Shown piece by piece: positions 34,550-43,089 of a stretch of 64,000 nt of DNA. This DNA is from DASYAN01 sp963727755 (lineage in GTDB: Bacteria; Chloroflexota; Ktedonobacteria; Ktedonobacterales; Ktedonobacteraceae). Location of the stretch: positions 400,919 to 464,918 of the forward strand of contig CAVSHN010000017.1 of assembly GCA_963727755.1 (NCBI GenBank). The letters are read 5' to 3'. Under the pieces are notes generated by a model. The model ran no database searches and had not been told where the DNA came from. It saw nothing but the letters and a program-made list of their open reading frames with translations. The number at the start of each line of letters is the position of its first letter. The first letter of the stretch is position 1. The position numbers and the translations under genes were made by a program.

Positions 34550-35938
34550 ATGGAGCGCCGAAGATCAGCTTCTGATCAGAGCCAATCTCAACAAGGAAGA
34601 CAAGAAAGCCGAGACCTGACGCGATTTCTTATGCCTGAGCGTAGCCGTTCTGCACCACCAAAGCTTGAACGAACACTAGAGGAAAGGCTTCGGGAACTTC
34701 CCAGGGATATGCGGCATAAAATACTAAGCGAGACCTTAGTTAAAATTCTTCCTAATGAGCAGATTGACAAAGATGAACGTTGCAAAATGGCTCGGGCTAT
34801 TGGCAAATTAGGAAATAAAGCAGTCATACCAGCCTTAGTCGAGACGCTTAGTAATGAGGGGATTAGTTACTCTGTGCGTTGTGATATAGTGGAAGCAATT
34901 GGAGATTTAGGTGATAAAGAAGTGGCACCACGCTTAGTCGAGATGCTTCCTAATGAGGGGATTAGTGACCATGTGCGTTGTAATATACCGGGAGCAATTA
35001 GAGATTTAGGTGATAAAGAAGTCGTACCACGCTTAGTCGAGATGCTTCCTAATGAGGGAATTAGTTACCCTGTGCGTCGTTGGATAGTGGAAGCAATTGG
35101 TGAATTAGGTGATAAAGAAGTGGCACCACGCTTAGTCGAGATGCTTCCTAATGAGGGAATTAGTGATACTGTGCGTTGGCATATAGCGGGAGCTGCAATT
35201 GGGAAATTAGCTAATAAAGAAGTCGTACCACGCTTAGTCGAGATGCTTCCTAATGAGGGAATTAGTGATACTGTGCGTTGGCGTATAGCGAAAGCAATTG
35301 GCAAATTAGGTAATAAAGAAGTGGCACCACGCTTAGTCGAGATGCTTCCTAATGAGGGGATTAGTGACCATGTGCGTTTTAGTATAGCGAATGCAATTGG
35401 CAAATTAGGTGATAAAGAAGTCGTACCACGCTTAACCGAGATGCTTGATGATGGGGAAATTGTTTTGAGTGTGCGTTTGCGTTTTGGTATAGCGAATGCA
35501 ATTGGCAAATTAGGTGATAAAGAAGTCGTACCACGCTTAGTCGAGATGCTTCCTAATGAGGGGATTGATGAGGGTGTGCGTTATGATATAGCGAAAGCAA
35601 TTGGGAAATTAGGTGATAAAGAAGTCGTACCACGCTTAGTCGAGATGCTTCCTAATGAGGGGATTAGTGATACTGTGCGTGGTCGTATAGCGGAAGCAAT
35701 TGGTGAATTAGGTGATAAAGAAGTGGCACCACGCTTAGTCGAGATGCTTCCTAATGAGGGGATTGATTGGTCTGTGCGTTGTAATATAGCTAGTGTAATT
35801 GGTGAATTAGGCAATAAAGAAGTCGTACCACGCTTAACCGAGATGCTTCCTAATGAGGGGATTAGTGATTATTATAGTCATTTTGTGCGTCTTTGTATAG
35901 AAGAGGCAATTACCAAGTTATCGAATCTCGAAGAATAA
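34550..35938 (+). CDS. HEAT-repeat protein 3 with near-identical 33-residue units
   Basis: The leader (ERRRSASDQSQSQQGRQESR, SRSAPPKLERTLEERL) is followed by twelve HEAT units. Most are almost identical copies of GDKEVVPRLVEMLPNEGISD plus TVRWRIAKAIGKL. The 99-bp DNA units are also nearly identical (CACGCTTAGTCGAGATGCTT recurs), so the array probably grew recently by unequal recombination. Variation is concentrated at positions 18-25 of each unit, the part that would face a partner on the concave side. The 462-residue product has no signal or membrane segment. A binding function with an adjustable surface is inference. Confidence 0.87.
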   Translation: MERRRSASDQSQSQQGRQESRDLTRFLMPERSRSAPPKLERTLEERLRELPRDMRHKILSETLVKILPNEQIDKDERCKMARAIGKLGNKAVIPALVETLSNEGISYSVRCDIVEAIGDLGDKEVAPRLVEMLPNEGISDHVRCNIPGAIRDLGDKEVVPRLVEMLPNEGISYPVRRWIVEAIGELGDKEVAPRLVEMLPNEGISDTVRWHIAGAAIGKLANKEVVPRLVEMLPNEGISDTVRWRIAKAIGKLGNKEVAPRLVEMLPNEGISDHVRFSIANAIGKLGDKEVVPRLTEMLDDGEIVLSVRLRFGIANAIGKLGDKEVVPRLVEMLPNEGIDEGVRYDIAKAIGKLGDKEVVPRLVEMLPNEGISDTVRGRIAEAIGELGDKEVAPRLVEMLPNEGIDWSVRCNIASVIGELGNKEVVPRLTEMLPNEGISDYYSHFVRLCIEEAITKLSNLEE

Positions 35939-36031
35939 GACAACTCAACCAACTATCGTTAGTCTAAGCATAGCAAACAATGTCTGAACAACGGTGGACT
36001 TTGATTATTCATTGAAGATAAGGAGAGAACA

Positions 36032-37060
36032 ATGAGCAACCTTATTATCCCGGTGGCAACCATCGAAAAATTGATGCCACATAACAATGCTGATTCACTG
36101 GAGTTAGCACAAATTCTTGGGTGGCAACTTGTAGTACGTAAAGGAGAATATGAGGTAGGAAGTAAGATTGTATACTTTCCAATTGACACTGTACTACCTC
36201 GAGAATTAAGTGATAGATTTGGCGTTACAAATTACTTGAGCAAAGGACGCATTAGGTGTGCAAAGTTACGAGGTGAACCTTCATTTGGTCTTGCAGTTAA
36301 ACCAGAAAACGATGAATGGCAAGTAGGACAGGATGTTGCTGAGTACTATGCTGCTTTAGGTGTCAAAAAATATGAACCTCCAGTGCGTGTTACGGCTGGT
36401 GATGCTGAGTCAGAACATCCTATATTCGTAAAATATACTAATATCGAGAATATGCGCAATTTCCCTAATATGTTTAAAGACGGTGAAATGGTTGTAATAA
36501 CTGAGAAGATACATGGAAGCAATTCGCGCGTAGGCATCATCGAAGATGAATTAATGGCTGGTTCCCATAGCCTTCGCAGAAGAAGACCGGAGAATGACAT
36601 GTTTGAGTCTAACCTGTACTGGTATCCTCTCTCTTTACCTCCAGTACGATCTTTACTCGAAAATCTGGCAACCAAGCATAAACAAGTTATCCTGTTTGGA
36701 GAAATATATGGGAGCAAAATCCAATCCTTGGATTACGGTCATAAGGACACTATGGGCTACCTCGCCTTTGATATCCTCGTTGATGGTCACTACCTTGATT
36801 GGCCGGACTTCGCAGATCTTTGTGCTCAATATAACATTGACACAGTGCCAGTCGTCGCCTCTATACCGTTTAACCTTGATACCATTAAAAAATATAGCGA
36901 AGGCAATACGCTTTTAATGGACAACAATGCTCATATCAGAGAGGGAGTCGTCGTTAAGCCATTGCAAGAACGAAGTGATCCGAAGTTAGGCCGCGTGGTA
37001 TTGAAGTACGTTGGAGATCAATACCTCTTTGGTAAACAAAGCGACTATACTGATCAGTAG
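36032..37060 (+). CDS. ATP-dependent RNA ligase (Rnl5/DraRnl-like)
   Basis: The enzyme should seal RNA 3'-OH/5'-phosphate nicks through a lysyl-AMP intermediate. An N-terminal OB-like domain (about residues 1-115) precedes the nucleotidyltransferase domain, as in the Deinococcus DraRnl type. Covalent nucleotidyltransferase motifs are all present: I (EKIHGSNSRVG, active Lys near residue 159), III (VILFGEIYGSKIQ), IIIa (YLAFDILVDG), IV (REGVVVKP) and V (VVLKYVGDQYLFG). At 342 residues it has full length. AAGGAGAG lies 4 bp before the ATG. It follows HEAT gene 3 by 93 bp on the same strand. No RNA 3'-end processing enzyme is adjacent. Confidence 0.88.
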   Translation: MSNLIIPVATIEKLMPHNNADSLELAQILGWQLVVRKGEYEVGSKIVYFPIDTVLPRELSDRFGVTNYLSKGRIRCAKLRGEPSFGLAVKPENDEWQVGQDVAEYYAALGVKKYEPPVRVTAGDAESEHPIFVKYTNIENMRNFPNMFKDGEMVVITEKIHGSNSRVGIIEDELMAGSHSLRRRRPENDMFESNLYWYPLSLPPVRSLLENLATKHKQVILFGEIYGSKIQSLDYGHKDTMGYLAFDILVDGHYLDWPDFADLCAQYNIDTVPVVASIPFNLDTIKKYSEGNTLLMDNNAHIREGVVVKPLQERSDPKLGRVVLKYVGDQYLFGKQSDYTDQ

Positions 37061-37130
37061 ATGCAAAACGATGAGTAATAATGCCCTTGATGTTATCATC
37101 GCAGGCCTTCATCAATAAACACTTAGTAGA

Positions 37131-37222
37131 CTTTTAACAGTAAAAAATGGTAGAGAGCAAAAAGGGAGCAAATTATGGATACTCGCTCTTTCTCCTTGCT
37201 CTCTTACTATGCTACCGCATGA
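37131..37222 (+). promoter_or_regulatory. Orphan copy of the HEAT-gene leader
   Basis: AACAGTAAAAAATGGTAGAG...AAAAAGGGAGCAAATTATGGA matches the leader before all three HEAT genes, including ribosome binding site and ATG (37175). Here the frame encodes only 15 residues and stops. The leader (GGTAGAGAGCAA) is partly complementary to the sequence after it (TTGCTCTCTTAC), so it may fold back and overlaps the 3' end of the convergent gene. It is probably the remnant of a deleted fourth HEAT gene. Confidence 0.6.
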
Positions 37223-38502
37223 ACAAGAGGGAGAGTACTCCTCTGAGGCGTATTCGATGAAAATTTAGTTTGGCTCTTTGTTACGTCGATCATATTCCGC
37301 ATATAATTATTTGCAGTTGTTAAACAACGGTCTAGATCTTTGAGGCAACGATAGTACTCTTCTTTCTGGACTTCCCCAAGTTGGACTAGCTTTGGATCAA
37401 TCACATTTGCAAGCCTCAATCGGTATTCATCAATCTCTATTTGCATGCTCTTCATAATTTTCTGGGGATTGTCGATGCCAACTTTTTCACTATCTATCCT
37501 TGCAGCACCAGAATCTAAAAATTCCTTCTGCGTTCTTGCAAAATTATATTCACGTTCGAGCATTACTTTCCCTTCTTTGCTCTCAAAAAACGCTCTTATT
37601 ACCTCAAGTGCTTCTGCATTTTTATAAAGGTCATCAGTGCTAGTAAACTTAGCTTCAGCCTCTGATTTCTGCTTGCTATGCTCATGTTCGTCATAACGTT
37701 TGGTCGCATCTGATTCTGTCGACTTGCTATCATCTAGCTTACTATGTATAAATTCGCTTTGTTTATAGCTTGTTGCCTGATCAACATGCCATTGAGGATT
37801 GGTACCCTCACGAGTAGATGTTTTGGAGTCAGGAGAAGACGAAAGATCCTTAAAAGTTTTAGTTTCATTCTTTACTTGTTCAGTTCTTATCCTATCAAAG
37901 GGTGGAGCAGACTGCTTGTGATTTGGGGAAGATGAATGAACTTCGGATATATTATCATCTATTTTTTCTTTCTTATTATCACTTGCTCCCTCAAAAGTGT
38001 TTTTATGAGATGATTCATCTTTATGTTCTTCCGATACCTTCCCCAATTCACCATTTTGGAACAATTGTTTCCATTCCTCTTGCCACTGCATTATTCGCTC
38101 GAAGCCTTTGTTGATCCGCTGCTGCTGCTCTATCTGAGTGAGGTTTTCTCTAAATTGCGACTGCTTGCCTTGATCATCAATATGGTCTTTTTCAATTTGC
38201 CACTGCTTGCTCTGATCATTAATATAGTCTTTTTCAATTTGCCACTGCTTGCTCTGATCATCAATATGGTCTTTTCGCCACTGCTTGCGCTGATCATCAG
38301 TAAGGCCTTCTGCAGATCGTCGCTCTTCCAGGCGTCGTTGATTTAGAAAGTATATATATGCATCTCGGTATCGAGCTGCCTCTCGACGGAACCCCTCTAG
38401 TCGTTCCCTCTTGACATCACCTTGACCCCTCAGCCCTTCCAAGCCTTTTTCTTGGCGCCCATCCGCAAAGTTATCCATTCTTCGAGATTTTAATTCATCC
38501 AT
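37207..38502 (-). CDS. Charged, glutamine-rich helical protein with 14-residue repeats
   Basis: I recognise no family. The start MDELKSRRMDNFADGRQEKG is followed by three to four tandem units of the type DDQSKQWQIEKDHI (42-bp DNA repeat at about 38,160-38,305). Next come a hydrophilic, S/K/E-rich, probably disordered middle (about residues 160-290) and a helical C-terminal domain of about 140 residues (EALEVIRAFFESKEGKVMLE, RCLTTANNYMRNMIDVTKSQ). GGGAGA upstream of the ATG at 38502 is an acceptable ribosome binding site. There are no membrane segments. The C-terminal domain is the part most likely to have a defined fold. Confidence 0.65.
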   Translation of the reverse strand: MDELKSRRMDNFADGRQEKGLEGLRGQGDVKRERLEGFRREAARYRDAYIYFLNQRRLEERRSAEGLTDDQRKQWRKDHIDDQSKQWQIEKDYINDQSKQWQIEKDHIDDQGKQSQFRENLTQIEQQQRINKGFERIMQWQEEWKQLFQNGELGKVSEEHKDESSHKNTFEGASDNKKEKIDDNISEVHSSSPNHKQSAPPFDRIRTEQVKNETKTFKDLSSSPDSKTSTREGTNPQWHVDQATSYKQSEFIHSKLDDSKSTESDATKRYDEHEHSKQKSEAEAKFTSTDDLYKNAEALEVIRAFFESKEGKVMLEREYNFARTQKEFLDSGAARIDSEKVGIDNPQKIMKSMQIEIDEYRLRLANVIDPKLVQLGEVQKEEYYRCLKDLDRCLTTANNYMRNMIDVTKSQTKFSSNTPQRSTLPLVHAVA

Positions 38503-39307
38503 AGCTTAAAGTTCTCCCTGAAAATCCTCTCCCAAGTCACATCCGGGAAGAGATTATATCAAGTCCATAGTCAATCATTCAGCTTTTTCAAAATTCAGCC
38601 GATCAGCTAATTGACACATGTCTGTGAGTCCAATTTCGCAGGCAGCTACGATAAGCGTTCCCCATGAGAGAGAGATTTTTTCTCCTCCTCCCACGAAAAA
38701 TCCTCCTCAGTAGCTGCCCCTTGCAGAGTTGTTGGGGAAGAGAATACTCACAGATATTCCCCAACGCTCCTCCTAGTAGTCAGTATAAGGAAAATGAGCA
38801 CGCTCGTCCAGGGGGAAAGAGGGACAAAATGTTCAAAGATGCTTCTTTCCCTAATCTAGGGACAAATCGGACAATTTATGGCGGAAAAGGGACATTTGTC
38901 ACCATTCTCCCTAGGGGGTCAACCGGATGAACCATTCATTTCTTTATTAAATTTTAATGGACATCTTCTTGCCTTTACTGATACTATTGCTTCGGATGTT
39001 TACCTAAACATCTGTACCTACTGTGCCAGAGCGCGTAAGGGAAAGCTTCGCAGAGAAAGGAATTTTTGTAGAGCTTTCCCCTCTTTATAGTAAGTCAAAA
39101 TAGTATGTCAAAAGAAGTCAAAATGCTTCTTCCCTCAAGTAAACCATTGCGCTGCACTTTGCCAGATGATGACATTTGGGCTACTACTCTATGACGCTAC
39201 CATAAAAGTTTACATTATACCTTATAATAGGAAGCGCTTGATGATGGCTGAATACTCTTGATAGCATTGATAAGAGCCAATAGATACAGAGAAAGCAAGA
39301 AAAAAAA
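38503..39307. other. 805-bp gene-free stretch
   Basis: No convincing gene is present. Short open frames here lack ribosome binding sites and read through T-rich or G-rich runs. A perfect 9-bp inverted repeat GGGAAAGCT (39039-39047) / AGCTTTCCC (39072-39080) with a 24-base loop is terminator-like. Purine-rich repeats of GGGACAAA/GGGACATT type occur at 38,820-38,900. The last 100 bases before 39308 should carry the promoter of the sugar dehydrogenase; I see no clear -35/-10 pair. Confidence 0.4.
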
Positions 39308-40609
39308 ATGAAACACCAACTATTAGAGAAAATTGTCTCGCGGTCTCTTCGCATTGGAGTAATCGGTCTTGGTTATGTAGGATTACCACTCACAGTCACC
39401 TTCGCTGAGGCAGGTTTTACGGTTACTGGCATAGATGTCGATCAGCAAAAAGTTGACCAAGCCAATAATGGCGAGAGCTACATACCTGATGTCGATAGCG
39501 AGAAACTGCAAGAATTCGTCAGCAGCAATAAATTAACTTTCACAACCGACTTTTCTACCTTAGAAGATATCGATGCCGTAAGCATTTGTGTTCCAACTCC
39601 ACTACGCAAGACACGCGACCCTGATATTTCTTACATCATCGCAGCCACTCAACAGGTACGAGCCCATCTGCATCCCGGACAACTGATTGTCCTGGAGAGT
39701 ACAACCTACCCAGGCACTACAGACGAAGCTCTCCTGCCTGAACTAGAATCGACGGGACTTAAGGTAGGAACAGATTTCTTTCTCGCATTTTCACCTGAGC
39801 GCGTTGATCCTGGAAATACGCAATTTGGGACGAAGAATACTCCAAAGGTAGTTGGTGGCATTACCCCCATCTGTACAGAGCTAGCACAAGCCTACTACGG
39901 AGCAGCCATCGAACATATCATCCCCGTCTCAACGGCACGGACAGCAGAAATGACTAAATTGCTGGAAAATACCTTCCGCGCCGTCAATATTGGTCTGGTC
40001 AATGAAATCGCCATCATCTGTGAAAAGCTGGGAGTGAATGTGTGGGAGGTCATTGAGGCGGCTACAACAAAGCCTTTCGGCTTCATGCGCTTTCTACCGG
40101 GTCCCGGCCTAGGTGGACACTGCATACCTGTCGATCCACATTATCTTTCCTGGAAACTCAAAACTCTTGACTATACCGCACGTTTTATCGAACTAGCAGC
40201 AGAAATAAATAGTAGCATGCCACACTATGTCGTCAACAAGATTAGTGAGGCACTCAACGAGCAGCGGCGTAGCGTTAATGGGGCAACAGTGCTTGTATTA
40301 GGCGTAGCCTATAAGCGCAATGTCAGTGATATACGAGAATCACCAGCTCTTGACATAATTCAGAGTTTGCACGCACGCAAAGCAGTTGTCCTTTATAATG
40401 ATAATTACGTTCCCGAACTCCGGATTGGAGGTAGGGTACTGACCAACCAACCGCTGAGTAGTGGACTCCTGCAAGCCGCTGATTGTGTCGCGATCGTCAC
40501 AGATCACAGTTACTATGATCTTCCCACTATTGTGCGCGAAGCTCGAGCAATTGTTGACACTCGGAATATGACGAGGGGTTTCAACGACACAAAGATATTC
40601 AGACTGTAA
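39308..40609 (+). CDS. UDP-sugar / UDP-N-acetylhexosamine 6-dehydrogenase
   Basis: The enzyme oxidises a nucleotide sugar at C6 to the uronate with two NAD+, supplying cell-surface polysaccharide synthesis. The Rossmann motif GVIGLGYVGLPLTVTFAEAG is at the N-terminus, then SICVPTPL, VLESTTYPGTTDEALLPELE, FSPERVDPGN and the catalytic Cys near residue 274 in GPGLGGHCIPVDPHYL. The VDPHYLSWK and ENTFRAVNIGLVNE patterns fit the WbpA/WecC branch (UDP-GlcNAc or UDP-ManNAc dehydrogenase) better than Ugd, but I cannot settle the substrate. Length (433 residues) is normal. A purine-rich AGAAAGCAAG lies just upstream. The gene stands alone. Confidence 0.93.
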   Translation: MKHQLLEKIVSRSLRIGVIGLGYVGLPLTVTFAEAGFTVTGIDVDQQKVDQANNGESYIPDVDSEKLQEFVSSNKLTFTTDFSTLEDIDAVSICVPTPLRKTRDPDISYIIAATQQVRAHLHPGQLIVLESTTYPGTTDEALLPELESTGLKVGTDFFLAFSPERVDPGNTQFGTKNTPKVVGGITPICTELAQAYYGAAIEHIIPVSTARTAEMTKLLENTFRAVNIGLVNEIAIICEKLGVNVWEVIEAATTKPFGFMRFLPGPGLGGHCIPVDPHYLSWKLKTLDYTARFIELAAEINSSMPHYVVNKISEALNEQRRSVNGATVLVLGVAYKRNVSDIRESPALDIIQSLHARKAVVLYNDNYVPELRIGGRVLTNQPLSSGLLQAADCVAIVTDHSYYDLPTIVREARAIVDTRNMTRGFNDTKIFRL

Positions 40610-40665
40610 CAAATCCCTATGGGCCATTCTTGGATCAGCCTTCTGTACCATCGAGACCAAGGCAT

Positions 40666-40706
40666 AAAAAAGCGCAGAGACCGCTCATCAGCAGTTCTGC
40701 GCTTTT
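40666..40706. terminator. Bidirectional terminator
   Basis: GCGCAGA (40672-40678) pairs with TCTGCGC (40696-40702). It is flanked by six A residues on the left and four T residues on the right, so it can stop transcripts from both the dehydrogenase (plus) and the CoxG-like gene (minus). Confidence 0.85.
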
Positions 40707-40727
40707 CCTTATGCGCTAACTTAACAC

Positions 40728-41174
40728 CTAAACGAGAGATGCTTCCAGAGCTTTTTCTAGATTATTGAAGAAGCTTTTCAGCGAAGCGTTGACAATTGGC
40801 CTGCCGATTGGATTATCTGCCATAGCGATCATGCCTGTGAGATCTGCTGTTGCCTCGTAGGAGAGCAAAGAACCGTTAGCCTCATCAGCTATAGTAATGT
40901 TGCAAACTGCATCAGCTGAACCTTCCTTGCCTTTAACATGAGTCTCTAATGTAAGGGAACTAGGAGCCTGTTTATTAGTAATAGTCATATTGACGCCAAA
41001 TGGGCCATGCAGACCGGGGAGAGGAGTCGTAATCTCAACTGTGACCTGCTCAGGCGAGACAAATGTCACAGCATTGCAGCCAGGGATGGCAGATTTCAAG
41101 ATTTTGGGATCGAGAATAGCGTTAAATACCTGTGTACCGGATGCTTTAAATTTGTGTGTGCCGTTGAGTTTCAT
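40728..41174 (-). CDS. CoxG-family SRPBCC protein
   Basis: The 148-residue product is a START/SRPBCC-fold protein of the CoxG (CO dehydrogenase subunit G) type: MKLNGTHKFKASGTQVFNAI, then LKSAIPGCNAVTFV and YEATADLTGMIAMADNPIGR. In carboxydotrophs CoxG anchors CO dehydrogenase to the membrane. Here no coxMSL genes are nearby, so a CO role is not supported, and the usual C-terminal membrane helix is absent. A general ligand-binding role is possible. An AAGGAAGG-like site (GAAGGAAGG) precedes the ATG. Confidence 0.8.
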   Translation of the reverse strand: MKLNGTHKFKASGTQVFNAILDPKILKSAIPGCNAVTFVSPEQVTVEITTPLPGLHGPFGVNMTITNKQAPSSLTLETHVKGKEGSADAVCNITIADEANGSLLSYEATADLTGMIAMADNPIGRPIVNASLKSFFNNLEKALEASLV

Positions 41175-41767
41175 CTAAAAAGAACCTTCCTTCTTAAAAA
41201 CTAAACTTACTAGAGTAACTCCCAGACTTGTCATCGCCCTCATTGCGTGAACATCCTGGGATAATTCATGAATTTCGAGGTCCCTAAAATATTCCCTAGA
41301 CGCGAGATATTTGCAGAGTTTGCCCAAATTCTTGTAGACAGCTTAAAATACCAAAAATCCCTACTACATCAGGCAAGATTGATATAGTGGCCAAAGCCTC
41401 TGCGTTTGGCTATGTCAGAAACCTCAGGGACTATCGATGTATCCTAGAGCTAATGTCAATCGTTAGAGTAATTAGAACTCTACACACCTGAGCTTCCACC
41501 AGCTCCCACGGTATATGGCAATTCTAGAGGAAAGCAGATGAGATGTCAACTAGCAAAAAGTCCGCTTTCCATATAAAATTGAACAGTTTCCCAGGGTTTT
41601 CTGGTAGGATAAAAAAAGATCCCTATACGCCAGCGGCGTACCATTATCAATTAGGAGATTTGCTCTTATCATAAAGAGGAGCCTTTCCAAGTTGATAATG
41701 CCTCAACAAGAGAGCAGGAAGAATTCTTTCCTGAAAAATACTTAGATTGGAAAATGTAACGATCGAA
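41175..41767. other. 593-bp gene-free stretch with structured leader
   Basis: No convincing gene is present in the first 450 bp. Near the GtrA gene lies a perfect 9-bp inverted repeat CATTATCAA (41642-41650) / TTGATAATG (41692-41700). It encloses an inner stem CTCTT...AAGAG, giving a two-tier hairpin in the presumed 5' leader. There is no T-run, so a regulatory leader is more likely than a terminator. Confidence 0.45.
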
Positions 41768-42307
41768 ATGCGGAACAAGATAGAGAAGGCAGATATCTGG
41801 CAATTCCTACGTTTTTGTGTAGTTGGCACATCAAATGCAATAATTGACTTCGGGGTTCTAAACCTGCTACTGTGGCTGTACCCGACGACAGTGCTCTGGA
41901 AAACACTTGGATATAATTCGCTGGCCGTACTCTTAGCGTCTACCAATAGCTTCTTCTGGAACAAGTACTGGACGTTTCAGCAACGAAGCCCTATCACGTC
42001 TCAGGAGGTCTACCGCTTTGTCGTGCTAGCCAGTGGAACTACCCTGATGAATGATGCGCTGATGTGGCTACTTGGCAGGGCATTCCCCAGCTTCATGACT
42101 AGTAGTCTTCTAGGAGCCAATGCCTTGAAGCTTGCGGCGATCGTTGGTACGATGTCGATCTCTTTCTTTGGCATGCGCTTGTGGGTCTTCTTCCAGAAGA
42201 AGTTCACAGGGGAAGCGGAATCGCTGCTCAACTATGGGGCTGAAAAACTTCTGGTCCTAGAAGCTGCCTACGATGCTGATGACGACAAGGCGGCAGTAGG
42301 ATTGTAG
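41768..42307 (+). CDS. GtrA-family membrane protein
   Basis: Four membrane helices of the GtrA/PF04138 type are visible: QFLRFCVVGTSNAIIDFGVL, LAVLLASTNSFFWNKYWTF, a third at LASGTTLMNDALMWLLG and a fourth at LAAIVGTMSISFFGMRLWVF. GtrA proteins are thought to flip undecaprenyl-linked sugars for cell-surface glycans. A cytosolic acidic tail of about 35 residues ends the protein. The start is uncertain: a TTG at 41747 or the ATG at 41768 (MRNKIEKADIWQFLRF). I prefer the ATG because the conserved helix begins about 10 residues later. Confidence 0.85.
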   Translation: MRNKIEKADIWQFLRFCVVGTSNAIIDFGVLNLLLWLYPTTVLWKTLGYNSLAVLLASTNSFFWNKYWTFQQRSPITSQEVYRFVVLASGTTLMNDALMWLLGRAFPSFMTSSLLGANALKLAAIVGTMSISFFGMRLWVFFQKKFTGEAESLLNYGAEKLLVLEAAYDADDDKAAVGL

Positions 42308-42387
42308 AAAGGAGACAGCGAAAACCGTCTCCTTCTAACTTTATCGCAAACACTCTCAGTAGAGGAAGCTAAGCTTCCTCAGTTCCA

Positions 42388-43077
42388 TTATACACAATCG
42401 CACGCTTGACCTGCTGAAATCAAATCCGTTACGGGAATGTCACGAGGGCAGGCATCCGTACAGTTGAAGATCGTGCGACAACGCCAGACACCATCGCGCC
42501 TACTCAGAATCTGTAAGCGCTCCGCGGCTGCCTGATCACGACTATCAAAGATGAAGCGGTGAGCATTGACGATCGAAGCAGGCCCCACCCAGTCCGGATT
42601 ACCCCAGATTGATGGGCACGAACCAGTACAAGCACCACAGAGGATACACTTCGTTCCCTCGTCATAGCGCTCTCGCTGCTCCGGACTCTGCAAACGCTCG
42701 GTTCTAGGCTCATTGTCATAAGTGATCAAATAAGGCTTGACCGCTTTGTACTTCTCAAAGAACTGATCCATGTCCACGACAAGATCTTTGATCACTGGAT
42801 AGCCCAGCATAGGCTCGATCGTCACCTTCGAACCCACATCACGGATCAGTACTCTACAGGCCAGACGATTACGCCCATTGATCCGCATGGCATCCGAACC
42901 ACAGACTCCGTGCGCACACGAACGGCGATACGTCAGCGTGCCATCCATCGTCCATTTGATCGTATTGAGGGCATCCAGCAAACGATCAGTTAGATCAGCC
43001 TCGACAGAGTACTCTGCCCAATATGGCTTCGCATCATGCTCTGGATCATAGCGCTTAATACGTACTACTATTTTCAT
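42388..43077 (-). CDS. sdhB: Succinate dehydrogenase iron-sulfur subunit
   Basis: SdhB passes electrons from FAD to quinone through three Fe-S clusters. The [2Fe-2S] cysteines are in RRSCAHGVCGSDAMRINGRN and LACRV. The [4Fe-4S]/[3Fe-4S] set is in CILCGACTGSCPSIW and CRTIFNCTDACPRDIPV. At 229 residues it is slightly short but complete. It follows sdhA by 12 bp and is the last gene of sdhCDAB. The C-terminal residues (SAGQACDCV) are somewhat unusual. Confidence 0.95.
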   Translation of the reverse strand: MKIVVRIKRYDPEHDAKPYWAEYSVEADLTDRLLDALNTIKWTMDGTLTYRRSCAHGVCGSDAMRINGRNRLACRVLIRDVGSKVTIEPMLGYPVIKDLVVDMDQFFEKYKAVKPYLITYDNEPRTERLQSPEQRERYDEGTKCILCGACTGSCPSIWGNPDWVGPASIVNAHRFIFDSRDQAAAERLQILSRRDGVWRCRTIFNCTDACPRDIPVTDLISAGQACDCV

Positions 43078-43089
43078 TATTGCCTCCTG

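Noticed and set aside
34840..35850. CRISPR-like or noncoding satellite array
   Set aside because: The 99-bp periodicity is fully explained by in-frame 33-residue HEAT units.
38664..39090. Two short plus-strand frames before the sugar dehydrogenase
   Set aside because: Low-complexity, start without ribosome binding site and show no protein-like pattern.
40728..41174. Part of a CO dehydrogenase operon
   Set aside because: Only a CoxG-like protein is present; coxM, coxS and coxL are absent.
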